5,732 nucleotides of DNA, taken from assembly GCA_903887655.1 (NCBI GenBank), contig CAISQQ010000431.1:1-5732 (forward strand), written 5' to 3'. The translations under genes and the position numbers were made by a program. The DNA is from an uncultured Burkholderiales bacterium (lineage in GTDB: Bacteria; Pseudomonadota; Gammaproteobacteria; Burkholderiales; Burkholderiaceae_C). The notes beneath the pieces are model-generated. The model was not told where the DNA came from. It did not search any database and saw only the letters and a program-made list of their open reading frames with translations. Numbering within the stretch: the first letter of the stretch is position 1; each line of letters opens with the position of its first letter. Below are positions 5,729 through 5,732 of the stretch, in pieces.

Positions 5729-5732
5729 AACA

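Overview
The window looks like a chromosomal segment of a betaproteobacterium in Burkholderiales, most likely Comamonadaceae (a Limnohabitans- or Rhodoferax-like organism). This placement rests on moderately high GC, heavy use of TTG for leucine, and the character of the PhaC, PhaA and FAH-family proteins. It is an inference; no database search was possible.

Left part (1-1108, minus strand). A zinc-ribbon NUDIX hydrolase runs off the left edge. It lies 63 bp downstream of a fumarylacetoacetate hydrolase (FAH) family gene on the same strand, so the two may be co-transcribed. The FAH protein carries the expected metal ligands and His/Glu pair and probably cleaves an acylpyruvate-type or related 2-oxo acid.

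Middle (1109-2378). A gap of about 260 bp separates the FAH gene from a divergent pgeF/yfiH-type gene (multicopper polyphenol oxidase/laccase-like family, peptidoglycan editing factor). This PgeF has its three active-site residues. At 335 residues it is much longer than E. coli YfiH, because of an N-terminal extension and two internal insertions.

Right part (2379-5732). Two core polyhydroxyalkanoate (PHA) genes follow. phaC encodes a class I PHA synthase with the Cys-Asp-His triad intact, and phaA encodes a 392-residue acetyl-CoA acetyltransferase with both catalytic cysteines and the His. They are 42 bp apart and form an evident operon. PhaA condenses two acetyl-CoA to acetoacetyl-CoA, a reductase (usually PhaB) makes (R)-3-hydroxybutyryl-CoA, and PhaC polymerises it into storage granules. 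No phaB is present before the window ends.

The genes themselves are ordinary for the group. The less ordinary material is in the gaps. Two tiny reading frames ahead of phaC are joined to each other and to phaC by ATGA stop/start overlaps. An 8-bp tandem repeat lies just after pgeF, and a degenerate hexamer repeat lies at the right edge. No tRNA, rRNA, CRISPR, insertion sequence or phage feature was seen.
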